Shown here: positions 16,049 to 25,143 of the stretch, in pieces
Layout of the letters: each line of letters opens with the position of its first letter
Position numbering within the stretch: position 1 is the first letter of the stretch
From: Candidatus Kerfeldbacteria bacterium
GTDB lineage: Bacteria; Patescibacteriota; Patescibacteriia; SBBC01
Reading direction: 5' to 3'
Length of the DNA stretch: 38,120 nucleotides
Assembly (NCBI GenBank): GCA_016207275.1
Contig: JACQPY010000018.1
Coordinates: 87,960 to 126,079 of the forward strand
The notes under the pieces: model-generated
Databases searched by the model: none
Told to the model about the DNA's origin: nothing
Seen by the model: only the letters and a program-made list of their open reading frames with translations
Made by a program: the position numbers and the translations under genes

Positions 16049-16596
16049 ATTCGCGTCTCGTCGTCGGCCTCGGCAATCCCGGGCAGCAGTATGAACGCAC
16101 GCGGCACAACCTTGGCTGGCGGGTGGTCAACGCGGTTCGAGACCAGCTTGCCGGCGCGATCGACTGGCGCGGTGAGGGGAATTCGCAGGTCGCTCACACC
16201 GCTGGTCAGCCCCGCATCTTCTTGCTCAAGCCGCAAACGTTCATGAACGAAAGTGGTCAGCCGGTCGCTCGCTTCGTCAACTTCTACAAAATTCCTTTTG
16301 ACCGTCTCTGGGTCATCCACGATGACGTCGACCTCCCCTTTGGAGAACTCCGACCCGCTCTTGACCGCGGCGCCGCCGGCCACCAGGGCGTCGAATCAGT
16401 CATTCAAGCACTCGGTTCAAAAGCCTTTCACCGGCTGCGCCTCGGCGTCGGCAGCAACCGCAACCATAACCTGGCGGCTGAGGACTATGTGCTGCAAAAC
16501 TTCACGGCCGAGGAAGAGGCGGCCTTGGCCGGGCCAACCGGGATCATCAGCCAAGCGGCTGACCATATCCTGGCCGAACTTAAAGCAACTTCTTAA
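16045..16596 (+). CDS. pth: Peptidyl-tRNA hydrolase
   Basis: RLVVGLGNPGQQYERTRHNLGWRVV...LLKPQTFMNESGQPV...WVIHDDVDLPFGELR...GAAGHQGVESVIQALGS; ATGA overlap with upstream gene. Confidence 0.96.
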   Translation: MNSRLVVGLGNPGQQYERTRHNLGWRVVNAVRDQLAGAIDWRGEGNSQVAHTAGQPRIFLLKPQTFMNESGQPVARFVNFYKIPFDRLWVIHDDVDLPFGELRPALDRGAAGHQGVESVIQALGSKAFHRLRLGVGSNRNHNLAAEDYVLQNFTAEEEAALAGPTGIISQAADHILAELKATS

Positions 16597-16637
16597 CAAA
16601 AAAGTGGGCGCGCCGTGCGAACCAGTGATGCGCGCCC
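16595..16637 (-). terminator. Rho-independent-type terminator of the candidate ncRNA
   Basis: Minus strand GGGCGCG catcactggttcgcacgg CGCGCCC ACTTTTTTGTT. Confidence 0.6.
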
Positions 16638-17019
16638 CGTCAGTCTGCCACATGGCTCATGCCGCCATGCCAGACTGGGGAATAGATCAGGGGAACCCGA
16701 TACTTGCAGGAGTCGCCTTAGCCACAGCCCGCGGAGCCTACTCAGACGGCACTCTCCCAGCCGTGTCGGGCTCCCAACCAACAGGACCAGTAACTGTTAA
16801 CGTGTGATCTTCTGTTCCAGTTGGTCAAACGTCAAATGTCACCAGTCAAACTTCTCTGCCACCCACGGATCTACTTACAAGCGTAAGATGTCTGCCGAAA
16901 ACGACACACACCTTAACTTGTGGCTACTGGGAAAGCTTAGGAGGGGTCGCCCTCTGTTCGCCGCTTGCAAGTAGGACGGTGGGTACCAAAGATTGCCGCG
17001 AAACGAGCGCTTAAAGCCA
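16597..17019 (-). ncRNA. Candidate unassigned structured noncoding RNA of about 0.42 kb
   Basis: No credible CDS; minus-strand promoter-like pair, multiple hairpins with minus-strand-specific G-U pairing, terminal GC hairpin plus ACTTTTTTGTT. Confidence 0.5.
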
Positions 17020-17026
17020 AGATGAC

Positions 17027-17055
17027 ACCTTAGCAAAGACCGACAAGCCTGTCAA
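17027..17055 (-). promoter_or_regulatory. Sigma70-like promoter driving the candidate ncRNA
   Basis: Minus strand TTGACA (17055..17050)-17 nt-TAAGGT (17032..17027). Confidence 0.5.
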
Positions 17056-17092
17056 GCCCCGCCACCCTACCAGCCAGCAACCTTCTCAAAAA

Positions 17093-20000
17093 ATGGCGCA
17101 ATCGAGTAAACGAGTTACGAAAAATCCGCCCGCCCGGGCCATGAAAACCACCGATTTATTCGCCGATCGGTCACACCAGCCGGCCTTTTTAACTGCCGAG
17201 CTCAGTGGCCAGCGACGACTTACCGGCGTGGGACCGCTGGCAGCCAAAACTTTCCTGATCTCCCGCTGGCGGAACAACGATCGGCTGCGACAGCGAGTCT
17301 GGCTAACAGCTGACGACGCTGAGGCTGAGGTGGTCATCGAGCAGCTCCGTTTCTGGAGCGGCGGCGAGCTGCAGCCCCTGCTGCTGGACGGCCCGAACCT
17401 CCCCCGACTCCTGCGACGATTGGTCGTCGGCGCGCCGGTGCTGGTGGTGGCGAGCGTCAGCTCATTCGAGCGTTCAATTCTCCCGCGGCCGGCCTTTAGG
17501 GACTTAATCCTGACGCTGCGGGTCGGGGAAACCCGCCGGCCGGCCGAACTCAGTCAAGCATTGACTCGGGTTGGGTACTCATTCGAGACGGCGGTCGACG
17601 GCGAGGGGTCGTTCGCCCGCCGCGGTGGCATCGTCGACGTCTTCCCGGTTGACGCGGCTCGTCCAGTCCGTCTCGAATTCGAGGGAAATACACTGGTCAC
17701 CATCTCACCGCTCAACGGTCCGAAGCCAATCACGGCCGTTACCGAGCTAACTGTCACACCGGCGACATTTCCGACCACTTCCGGCGCGACCCTGTTCTCG
17801 TATCTCAACGGCGAGCAGGTACTGTTCGTGCTGTCCGATCCTGACCAGCTGGCGACGGTGGCGCCGCGGTGGGAACAGTGGTCAACCGTCCTCGCTCCCT
17901 ACCAGGCGATCATCTTCGAAACCTTCAGTGACGAAACTACCCAACAGCTCGATTTTCACCACGCCCCCTTCTACCACCGTGATTTTGAAGCCTTGGCTCA
18001 GGACCTGACGCACTACCGCAACGAGGGCTGGGATGTGGCGATCGCGACCGAACAATCGAACGAACTCAGTCAGCTGTTTGAGCACCTGCGCCTCGCGCCG
18101 CCGCCAACCGTGCCGGTCAAAAATGCAAACAACATACTGAGTGGTTTTAGCGCTCCCCGGTACAAGTTCCTGTTTTTGACCGACCAAGAGATTTTTGGTC
18201 GCCGAGAAACACGCGGCCAAGCGACCGGCAAACGTAAAGTCGACCTGGCCTTCTTAGCCGAGCTCAAAGCCGGCGATTACATCACCCACCTTGACCATGG
18301 CATCGGTCGTTTCTTGGGCATGACCAAGCAGCAGGTCGACGGCCACGAGCGCGAATACTTTACCCTTGAGTACGCCGGCGGCGATAAGCTATTCGTCCCG
18401 GTCGAAGCAGCTGACAAGGTTTCGAAGTACATCGGCGTGGCCAACCCCAAGCTCCACCGGTTGTCCGGCTCGAACTGGTACCAGCTCACCCGCAAAATCA
18501 AAGAAGAAACCATGGCCTTGGCCCAGGAACTGCTCAAACTCTACGCCAAACGGGCCACGGCCAAAGCCATTCCCTTCGGTGGAACAACGGACGAAGACCG
18601 GCAACTGGCCGTTTCTTTTCCCTACGAGGAAACCAAAGACCAGCGGGTGGCCATCGAGGAGGTCTTCAACGACTTAGCGAAAAACACGCCGATGGACCGG
18701 CTCGTCTGCGGTGATGTTGGCTTCGGTAAAACCGAGGTCGCCATCCGCGCCGCGGTTCGCACCGCGGTTCGCGGTGCCCAGGTGGCCATCCTGTCGCCAA
18801 CGACCATCCTGACCCAGCAGCACTACGATACGTTTGTCAACCGCTTGCACGGCTTGTCGCTCAACGTTGAGTTGCTGTCGCGTTTCAAGAGCGAGAAAGA
18901 GCAGCGCGCGACCATCGCTCGGTTAGCCGCTGGTGGCGTTGACATCGTCGTCGGTACCCACCGCCTCCTCTCCAAAGACATTACCTTCAAGAACCTCGGT
19001 CTGATCATTATTGACGAAGAGCAGCGCTTTGGCGTCAAGGACAAAGAAAAACTCAAGGAGCTGCGGCAGCAAGCCCACGTCCTGACCTTAACCGCCACCC
19101 CGATCCCGCGGACGCTCAACCTGGCCCTGTCCGGTATTCGCGATGTCTCGATCATAGAAACGCCGCCCGAGGGCCGCTTGCCCATCGAGACCATTATTCA
19201 GCCGTATGCTGAGGACGTAATCAGCACCGCGATCCGCAAAGAAATTAGCCGTGGCGGCCAAATCTACTACGTCTACAACAACGTGGAAACTATCGAGCTG
19301 ACGCTCCAGCGGTTACAAAAGTTAGTCCCTGAGGCGAGCTACGCCGTGGCCCACGGCCAAATGGACGAACACGAGTTGTCGAGGGTGATGGCTGACTTCG
19401 ACACCGGTAAGATCCAAGTGCTGGTCTGCTCGACCATCATCGAGAACGGTCTCGACCTGCCGAACGTCAACACCTTGATCGTCGAGAATGCCGGTCGCTT
19501 CGGCCTGGCCCAACTCTACCAGCTCCGCGGCCGAATCGGCCGCGGTTCGCGGCAGGCCTACGCCTACTTTCTCTACCAGTCAACCAAGCTGACCGGCGGT
19601 CCGAAGAAACGACTCCAGGCCTTGCACGAGGCCCGCGACCTCGGCGCCGGTTTCCAGCTGGCCCTCCGCGACCTGGAAATCCGCGGCACCGGCAACATTC
19701 TCGGCAAGGAACAACACGGCCAGGTCGCCGCCATTGGTCTCAACCTCTATACCCGGCTACTGTCCCAAGCGATTGAAGAACTCAAGACTGGCATCAAGCA
19801 AGAAGCACTGCGCGATATCATCATCGACTTGCCGCTCGACATTGGTATCCCCAAGACGCTGGTGTCGGCTGAACCGAAGCGGCTCAAGCTCTACCAGGAG
19901 ATGGCGAACGTCATCAGCATTGACGAGCTGCGCGAGTTTAAAAAGAAAACTTTTGGCGAAAAAGACATCCCGCAGTCCTTACACAACCTGTTCGATTTAC

Positions 20001-20308
20001 TGGAAATCCGTTTGCTCGCTCAAAAAACGGCCATCACCAGCATCACCGTAACCAAGGCGACGGTCGAGGGTGTCACGAACCAGAAACTAGCGATTGAGTT
20101 TTTCGACATGATCACGCCGAAAATGATTGAACGGCTGATTACTAAAAATCCGAAGTGGGACTTCACCACCAAGCTGGTCAAGATCGATTTTGCCGAACTT
20201 GGGCCGCGGTGGTTGCCGCAACTCAAGGCCTATGTTAGGCTGTTCACGCGGGAACCAGATCGACTAAAAGCTGAGGAAACAACCGAAGTTGCCGCACCGG
20301 CAACGTAG
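17093..20308 (+). CDS. mfd: Transcription-repair coupling factor Mfd
   Basis: 1071 aa; CarD-like LKAGDYITHLDHGIGRFLGM, helicase motifs VCGDVGFGKTEVAIRAA, LSPTTILTQQHY, IIDEEQRFGVKDKEKLKEL, LTLTATPIPRTLNLALSGIRDVS. Confidence 0.97.
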   Translation: MAQSSKRVTKNPPARAMKTTDLFADRSHQPAFLTAELSGQRRLTGVGPLAAKTFLISRWRNNDRLRQRVWLTADDAEAEVVIEQLRFWSGGELQPLLLDGPNLPRLLRRLVVGAPVLVVASVSSFERSILPRPAFRDLILTLRVGETRRPAELSQALTRVGYSFETAVDGEGSFARRGGIVDVFPVDAARPVRLEFEGNTLVTISPLNGPKPITAVTELTVTPATFPTTSGATLFSYLNGEQVLFVLSDPDQLATVAPRWEQWSTVLAPYQAIIFETFSDETTQQLDFHHAPFYHRDFEALAQDLTHYRNEGWDVAIATEQSNELSQLFEHLRLAPPPTVPVKNANNILSGFSAPRYKFLFLTDQEIFGRRETRGQATGKRKVDLAFLAELKAGDYITHLDHGIGRFLGMTKQQVDGHEREYFTLEYAGGDKLFVPVEAADKVSKYIGVANPKLHRLSGSNWYQLTRKIKEETMALAQELLKLYAKRATAKAIPFGGTTDEDRQLAVSFPYEETKDQRVAIEEVFNDLAKNTPMDRLVCGDVGFGKTEVAIRAAVRTAVRGAQVAILSPTTILTQQHYDTFVNRLHGLSLNVELLSRFKSEKEQRATIARLAAGGVDIVVGTHRLLSKDITFKNLGLIIIDEEQRFGVKDKEKLKELRQQAHVLTLTATPIPRTLNLALSGIRDVSIIETPPEGRLPIETIIQPYAEDVISTAIRKEISRGGQIYYVYNNVETIELTLQRLQKLVPEASYAVAHGQMDEHELSRVMADFDTGKIQVLVCSTIIENGLDLPNVNTLIVENAGRFGLAQLYQLRGRIGRGSRQAYAYFLYQSTKLTGGPKKRLQALHEARDLGAGFQLALRDLEIRGTGNILGKEQHGQVAAIGLNLYTRLLSQAIEELKTGIKQEALRDIIIDLPLDIGIPKTLVSAEPKRLKLYQEMANVISIDELREFKKKTFGEKDIPQSLHNLFDLLEIRLLAQKTAITSITVTKATVEGVTNQKLAIEFFDMITPKMIERLITKNPKWDFTTKLVKIDFAELGPRWLPQLKAYVRLFTREPDRLKAEETTEVAAPAT

Positions 20309-20310
20309 CT

Positions 20311-20372
20311 AAAAGGTGGCGCCGTCACGTTCGAGAGCTCATCTCTCGACCTGACCCGTCGCCCTTTTTACT
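20311..20372 (+). terminator. Likely mfd terminator (stem with internal hairpin, then T run)
   Basis: AAAAGGTGGCG...TTCGAGAGctcatCTCTCGA...CGCCCTTTTT. Confidence 0.4.
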
Positions 20373-20377
20373 TCCGA

Positions 20378-20417
20378 AAAAGGAAAGCCGGCCATCACCT
20401 AGTATGATGTCCGGCTT
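20378..20417 (-). terminator. Terminator downstream of the 20445..20852 gene
   Basis: Minus strand AGCCGGacATCAtactaggTGATggCCGGCT followed by TTCCTTTTT. Confidence 0.65.
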
Positions 20418-20444
20418 GTCCCTCCAGGTAACGAGCCGTTCGGC

Positions 20445-20852
20445 TCAACTGTCCCCGAGCTTCAGCTCGGTCTGCCGGCTTGGCACGACGTAGCCGCAGG
20501 CAGCCGCGATCTCCAGGAACAGCCGAGGGCACTGACCGTTCCGGAGCTGGACGTACATCGCCAGCACGTCTGGTCGTCTGATCGTGGCCCGACTACGGCG
20601 CGGCGGCTTGCCCCAGACCATTCGCTCGGTCCGGTGTCCGATGATCGCCGGAACCGTGATGCGGCGCAGACCGGCGTCGTGACACATGGTCACGATGTAA
20701 TGGGCCAGGTCACCCTTCGGCGCAAACGGACCGTGACAGTTGGGAAACGGTTGCCCCAACAATTTTGGACCTGTTGGATCTGGTAGGAACGTTGGATCCA
20801 GCTTGGCCGGATCAAGCGTTTCGACCTCTTGAACCAGCGCTCGCTGCGCCAT
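20445..20852 (-). CDS. Hypothetical protein, about 135 aa (start MAQRALVQEVETL; the track extends to 20927)
   Basis: ORF with upstream GAGGGTTTCGGTCATG and downstream terminator; no recognised family. Confidence 0.6.
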   Translation of the reverse strand: MAQRALVQEVETLDPAKLDPTFLPDPTGPKLLGQPFPNCHGPFAPKGDLAHYIVTMCHDAGLRRITVPAIIGHRTERMVWGKPPRRSRATIRRPDVLAMYVQLRNGQCPRLFLEIAAACGYVVPSRQTELKLGDS

Positions 20853-20960
20853 GACCGAAACCCTCCCTAGGGTTGAGGTGGAGGTGATATTCCGAATGTA
20901 GTACGAACAAACAACCCAAACTAACAAACAAACGTACAGCTGTCAAGACCTCACGCGCGT

Positions 20961-22037
20961 ATGAACAACGTCAAGTATTGGGCGACCTTCTCACAGCTCG
21001 GCCTCGGGTACCGCACGGTTAAACAACTCCTGACCGCGCTCGGTAGCTTAGAAGCGATCTGGCAGGCCGACCGTCAGCAGCTCCTGGCCGCGGGCGCCTC
21101 AGCGGCGTTAGCCGATAAACTCGAAGTCGGTCGGCAACGATTACGGTCCGGCCAGTACCATGAGCGGGTTGACGGTCGGTTCGAGATTGTTTCGATCGAA
21201 GATAGTCGTTACCCGACGCTGCTGCGCGAAATCCACAGTCCGCCGCTGGTTCTCTACGTCCGTGGCGACCTGACGGCGCTGGCCAACCGCTGTCTGACCG
21301 TCGTCGGCACGCGAATACCGTCGCCCTACGGCTTGCGAGCTACCCACACCATCACCCAGCCAATTGCGGCTGAAGGCGTAACCATTGTTTCCGGACTGGC
21401 CTTCGGCATTGACGCCGCCGCCCATCAAGCCGCGCTGGCTGCCAAAGGTACGACCGTGGCCGTCCTCGGCAGCGGCGTCGATCTAATCACGCCGTTCGGC
21501 AATGCTGACCTTGGTCGGCGTATACTCGAAGCGAGCGGCACCATCATCAGTGAGTACCCGCCGGGCACTAAGCCGGAGCGCCACCACTTTCCGCAGCGCA
21601 ACCGAATCATTGCCGGCCTATCGCGGGCCACGGTCATTGTTGAGGCAGGCGTAAAATCAGGCGCCCTGTTGACGGCGCGGTTTGCGCTCGAGGAGAACCG
21701 CGATTTGTTCGCCGTTCCCGGGCCGATCGACGCCCCGACCTCGGCCGGCCCCAACAATCTGCTGAAACTCGGCGCCTCGCCGGTCACCGGCGCCGATGAC
21801 CTGCGCGAGGTGCTGGGACTTGACAGGCATGCGCCGCTGCCCAACACTATCGAACTACGTGCGGACAACGCCGCCGAAGCAACGCTCCTCAGGCTCCTGG
21901 CTGAACCGCGACACATTGACGAACTCGTCGCCATCAGTACACTGGAAACCAGTGTCGTCAATGCGACACTCAGCCTGCTGGAAATGAAAGGACGCGTTCG
22001 ACATCTCGGCGGTATGAACTATACCCGAGTCAGCTAA
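20961..22037 (+). CDS. dprA: DNA processing protein DprA/Smf
   Basis: YPTLLREIHSPPLVLYVRGDL...TVVGTRIPSPYGLRAT...IVSGLAFGIDAAAHQAAL...TVAVLGSGVDLITPFGN...ISEYPPGTKPERHHFPQRNRIIAGLS. Confidence 0.96.
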   Translation: MNNVKYWATFSQLGLGYRTVKQLLTALGSLEAIWQADRQQLLAAGASAALADKLEVGRQRLRSGQYHERVDGRFEIVSIEDSRYPTLLREIHSPPLVLYVRGDLTALANRCLTVVGTRIPSPYGLRATHTITQPIAAEGVTIVSGLAFGIDAAAHQAALAAKGTTVAVLGSGVDLITPFGNADLGRRILEASGTIISEYPPGTKPERHHFPQRNRIIAGLSRATVIVEAGVKSGALLTARFALEENRDLFAVPGPIDAPTSAGPNNLLKLGASPVTGADDLREVLGLDRHAPLPNTIELRADNAAEATLLRLLAEPRHIDELVAISTLETSVVNATLSLLEMKGRVRHLGGMNYTRVS

Positions 22038-22087
22038 CCGCAACGCAGGCTTAGGCCTGCGCTTGACCGCCAAGCCGCCAAACCGCT

Positions 22088-24337
22088 ATGCCAAAAGATC
22101 TCATCATCGTCGAATCACCGACCAAGGCCAAAACCATCGCCCGCTTCCTGGCCGACGGCTACCGCATTGAATCAAGCTACGGCCACGTCCGCGATTTACC
22201 AAAGTCCAAGCTCGGCGTCGACGTCGAAGGCGATTTTACGCCGCAGTACGTCGTACCGACTGGCTCGCGCAAGGTCGTTACCGCCCTCAAGAAGGCGGCC
22301 ACCGCCGCTCACCACGTCTACTTCGCTACCGACGAAGACCGCGAAGGTGAGGCGATTTCCTGGCACCTCGCCGAGTTGTTAGCGCAACCGGCTGACAAGC
22401 TCAAGCGGATTGCCTTCCACGAGATTACCGAGGAAGCGGTTCGAGAGGCACTGGCCCACCCGCGCCAGCTTGATCTCCGGATGGTTAACGCCCAGCAAGC
22501 CCGACGGATCCTCGACCGACTGGTCGGCTATGAACTCTCGCCGCTGCTCTGGAAAAAGGTCGCCAAAGGGTTGTCCGCGGGCCGCGTTCAGTCCGTGGCC
22601 GTGCGACTGATCGTCGAGCGCGAACGGGAAATCCAAGCCTTCAAGCCGCAAGAGTATTGGTCAGTTGAGGCGGCTTTCACCACCAAAGCCAATCAAGACT
22701 TCACTGCTAAGTTGGCCAAACGTAACGGTACTTCGCTCGACCGCCTCGCCATCAAATCAAAAGTCGAAGCTGATCAAATCCTCGCCGACCTCAATGAGGC
22801 CAGCTACCGCGTCGCTGACGTTCAGCGCAAAGAGGTCCGGAAGAACCCGCTGGCGCCGTACACCACCTCGACCCTGCAACAAGATGCTAACCGTAAGCTC
22901 GGCTTTTCCAGCAAGCAGACCATGCTGTTAGCACAACAGCTCTACGAAGGGGTCGAACTCGGGCCCCACGGACCGACCGGTCTGATCACCTACATGCGCA
23001 CGGATTCGGTCAACCTAGCCGAGAAGTTCATTCGTGAGGCTGGTCAGTTGATCGGGCGAGACTTCGGTCAACCGTACCACGCCCCCCGCCGCTTCCAGAC
23101 CAAAAGCAAGGGTGCCCAGGAAGCTCACGAGGCCATTCGGCCGACCAACCCGACGTTAACCGTCGAACAGGTCAAGCCGCACCTGGACGAACGGCAGCTC
23201 AAGCTCTACGACCTGATCTGGCGGCGGGCCGTCGCCTCGCAGATGAGTGCCGCGGTCATGGACGCGACCACTGTTGATGTGGTCAATGATCGTGGGCCGC
23301 ATACCTACACCTTCCGGGCCACCGGCCAGGTCACGAAGTTTCCCGGCTACCTCAAAGTCGCCGCCGAGAACGTTAAAGAAACCGAGCTGCCAGCGGTGCA
23401 CGCTGACGAAGCCGTCAGGCTCAAAGAACTTAAGCCGGAGCAGCACTTCACCGAGCCGCCGGCACGATATTCCGAAGCCGGGCTGGTCAAGAAGCTCGAG
23501 GAATACGGCATTGGTCGGCCGAGTACCTACGCCCCGACTATTGCCACCATCATCGAGCGCGGCTACGTCGAACGGGTCGAGAAACGCCTCAAGCCGACTG
23601 ACATCGCCGCCATTGTCAACGACCTGCTGGTCGAGCACTTCCCGGAAATCGTTGACTACCAGTTCACTGCCAAAATGGAACAGGAGTTGGACGAGATCGC
23701 CGAAGGGGTAAAGGACTGGATCCCGGTCATTCGCCAGTTCTACGGCCCGTTCAAGCAGCACCTGACCACCAAGGAGGAAACCTTATCCAAGAAAGAGCTG
23801 ACCGAGCAGGCGACCGAGTACATCTGCGAAAAGTCCGGCCACCCGATGGTCGTCAAGTACGGCCGCTACGGCAAGTTCCTGGCCTGCACCGGCTACCCGG
23901 AGTGCAAGAATACCAAAGAGCTCAACGACGACAACACGATCCGCGAGACCCCGGCGGTCGATGGTACGGGCGATACTTGTCCGCAGTGCGGGCAAGGTCA
24001 GCTGGTTATGAAGCGCGGCCGTTTCGGACCGTTCCTCGGCTGCAACCGCTACCCCGACTGCAAGTACATCAAGAACATCCAGAAGGGCACGGGTGTGGCC
24101 TGTCCGCAGTGCGGCAAGGGCGAGATTATTGAAAAACGCTCGCGCTACGGTAAAACCTTCTACTCCTGCAACCGCTACCCGGACTGCAAGTTCGCCCTGT
24201 GGAGCAAGCCGACCGGCGAGAAGTGTCCAGAGACCGGCGATCTGCTCGTCTACGGCGCGAAAGGCATGCTCCGCTGTTCGAGCAAGACGTGCAAGTACGT
24301 CAAGCAAGCTGAGCCAGAACCGCAACCAACGTCGTAA
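22088..24337 (+). CDS. topA: DNA topoisomerase I with C-terminal zinc-finger repeats
   Basis: DLIIVESPTKAKTIARFL...YFATDEDREGEAISWHLAELL...GLITYMRTDSVNLA; CxxCG...CNRYPDCKY zinc-ribbon repeats. Confidence 0.97.
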   Translation: MPKDLIIVESPTKAKTIARFLADGYRIESSYGHVRDLPKSKLGVDVEGDFTPQYVVPTGSRKVVTALKKAATAAHHVYFATDEDREGEAISWHLAELLAQPADKLKRIAFHEITEEAVREALAHPRQLDLRMVNAQQARRILDRLVGYELSPLLWKKVAKGLSAGRVQSVAVRLIVEREREIQAFKPQEYWSVEAAFTTKANQDFTAKLAKRNGTSLDRLAIKSKVEADQILADLNEASYRVADVQRKEVRKNPLAPYTTSTLQQDANRKLGFSSKQTMLLAQQLYEGVELGPHGPTGLITYMRTDSVNLAEKFIREAGQLIGRDFGQPYHAPRRFQTKSKGAQEAHEAIRPTNPTLTVEQVKPHLDERQLKLYDLIWRRAVASQMSAAVMDATTVDVVNDRGPHTYTFRATGQVTKFPGYLKVAAENVKETELPAVHADEAVRLKELKPEQHFTEPPARYSEAGLVKKLEEYGIGRPSTYAPTIATIIERGYVERVEKRLKPTDIAAIVNDLLVEHFPEIVDYQFTAKMEQELDEIAEGVKDWIPVIRQFYGPFKQHLTTKEETLSKKELTEQATEYICEKSGHPMVVKYGRYGKFLACTGYPECKNTKELNDDNTIRETPAVDGTGDTCPQCGQGQLVMKRGRFGPFLGCNRYPDCKYIKNIQKGTGVACPQCGKGEIIEKRSRYGKTFYSCNRYPDCKFALWSKPTGEKCPETGDLLVYGAKGMLRCSSKTCKYVKQAEPEPQPTS

Positions 24338-24345
24338 AACAAGTG

Positions 24346-24405
24346 ACTTGTGACATGTAACAATTACTAAGGGCGTATACTCGTCACCAGTCACACGTCA
24401 CAAGT
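24346..24405. repeat. Imperfect inverted repeat (16-bp arms, 2 differences)
   Basis: ACTTGTGACATGTAAC (24346..24361) versus GTCACACGTCACAAGT (24390..24405). Confidence 0.5.
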
Positions 24406-24425
24406 TAAATGTTAGCTATCCTAAC

Positions 24426-24776
24426 ATGCTTCTCCGCTGGCTCCTCAACTCGCTGCTCATCCTGGTGCTACCGTACATTGTGCCAGGCATCTCAGTCGCC
24501 AACTTTTGGACCGCACTCTTAGTCGCGCTGGTCTTTGGCATTCTCAATGCCCTGGTCAAACCCATCCTCATCATCCTGACCTTGCCGGTCACCATTCTTT
24601 CGCTTGGTTTGTTCGTCTTCATCCTCAACGCCATTTTACTTTGGTTCACCAGCACCATTGTTAAGGGGTTCGAAATTCGAAATTTCTCGGCGGCTGTCTT
24701 GGCAGCGCTGGTGCTCTGGGTCGGCAGCATGCTGGTCAACCTGCTGACCAAACAGAAAACGCCGCGGACTTTCTAG
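24426..24776 (+). CDS. Phage holin family (4-TMS, superfamily IV-like) membrane protein
   Basis: LNSLLILVLPYIVPGISVANFWTALLVALVFGILNALVKPILIILTLPVTILSLGLFVFILNAILLWF. Confidence 0.88.
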   Translation: MLLRWLLNSLLILVLPYIVPGISVANFWTALLVALVFGILNALVKPILIILTLPVTILSLGLFVFILNAILLWFTSTIVKGFEIRNFSAAVLAALVLWVGSMLVNLLTKQKTPRTF

Positions 24777-24799
24777 TCCGTGGTCGCTGGTCAACTCCA

Positions 24800-24820
24800 G
24801 CGCAGGCTCCGAGCCTGCGC
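24800..24820 (+). terminator. GC-rich hairpin downstream of the holin-family gene
   Basis: GCGCAGGCTCCGAGCCTGCGC then ATTTTCG. Confidence 0.5.
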
Positions 24821-24840
24821 ATTTTCGAACACCGACCAAA

Positions 24841-24886
24841 AAGAAAGCACCACCAGGTTGGCGAACCCAATGGTGCTCGCTTTTCT
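24841..24886 (-). terminator. Possibly bidirectional terminator between convergent genes
   Basis: AGCACCAccaGGTTggcgAACCcaaTGGTGCT; A/T-rich tracts on both sides. Confidence 0.5.
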
Positions 24887-24914
24887 TATGGAACATCCTC
24901 CAAGAACATGTCTT

Positions 24915-25139
24915 TCAGTACGGCGCCATCGAACGGATCCTCGACGGCTCGTTGGCGGCCTGCTCCTTGACGTACTGCCTGAACAGCACCAGGTCGATGA
25001 GCAGCAGTCCGACCATGGAGAGGACGAACACGCTGTCAGGGTGACGCAGCCCACGCTGGAATACACGGGCCCCCTCCCGCATCTCGCGCAGCGCCTGACG
25101 CCTTGTCTCATTCCAGAACGGTTGTCGCATCTGTGTCAC
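24915..25139 (-). CDS. Hypothetical small membrane protein
   Basis: 74-aa ORF with one TM segment (SVFVLSMVGLLLIDLVLF); GAGGTGACACAGATG start context. Confidence 0.6.
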   Translation of the reverse strand: MTQMRQPFWNETRRQALREMREGARVFQRGLRHPDSVFVLSMVGLLLIDLVLFRQYVKEQAANEPSRIRSMAPY

Positions 25140-25143
25140 CTCC

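Noticed and set aside
16253-16807. 184-aa ORF covering pth and the start of the pth-mfd gap
   Set aside because: Out-of-frame over pth; continuation into the gap has no protein-like pattern and overlaps the candidate ncRNA
16597-17019. tmRNA, RNase P RNA, SRP RNA or 6S RNA identity for the pth-mfd ncRNA
   Set aside because: No 3' T-arm/CCA end, no P4-type GGAAAGUCCGGGC/ACAGAAA boxes, no GGAAGGAAGCAGC loop; length far above 6S. Cannot be excluded without a covariance-model search
23156-23761. 201-aa minus-strand ORF opposite topA
   Set aside because: Antisense to conserved topA codons in a GC-rich genome; also true of 23783..24394
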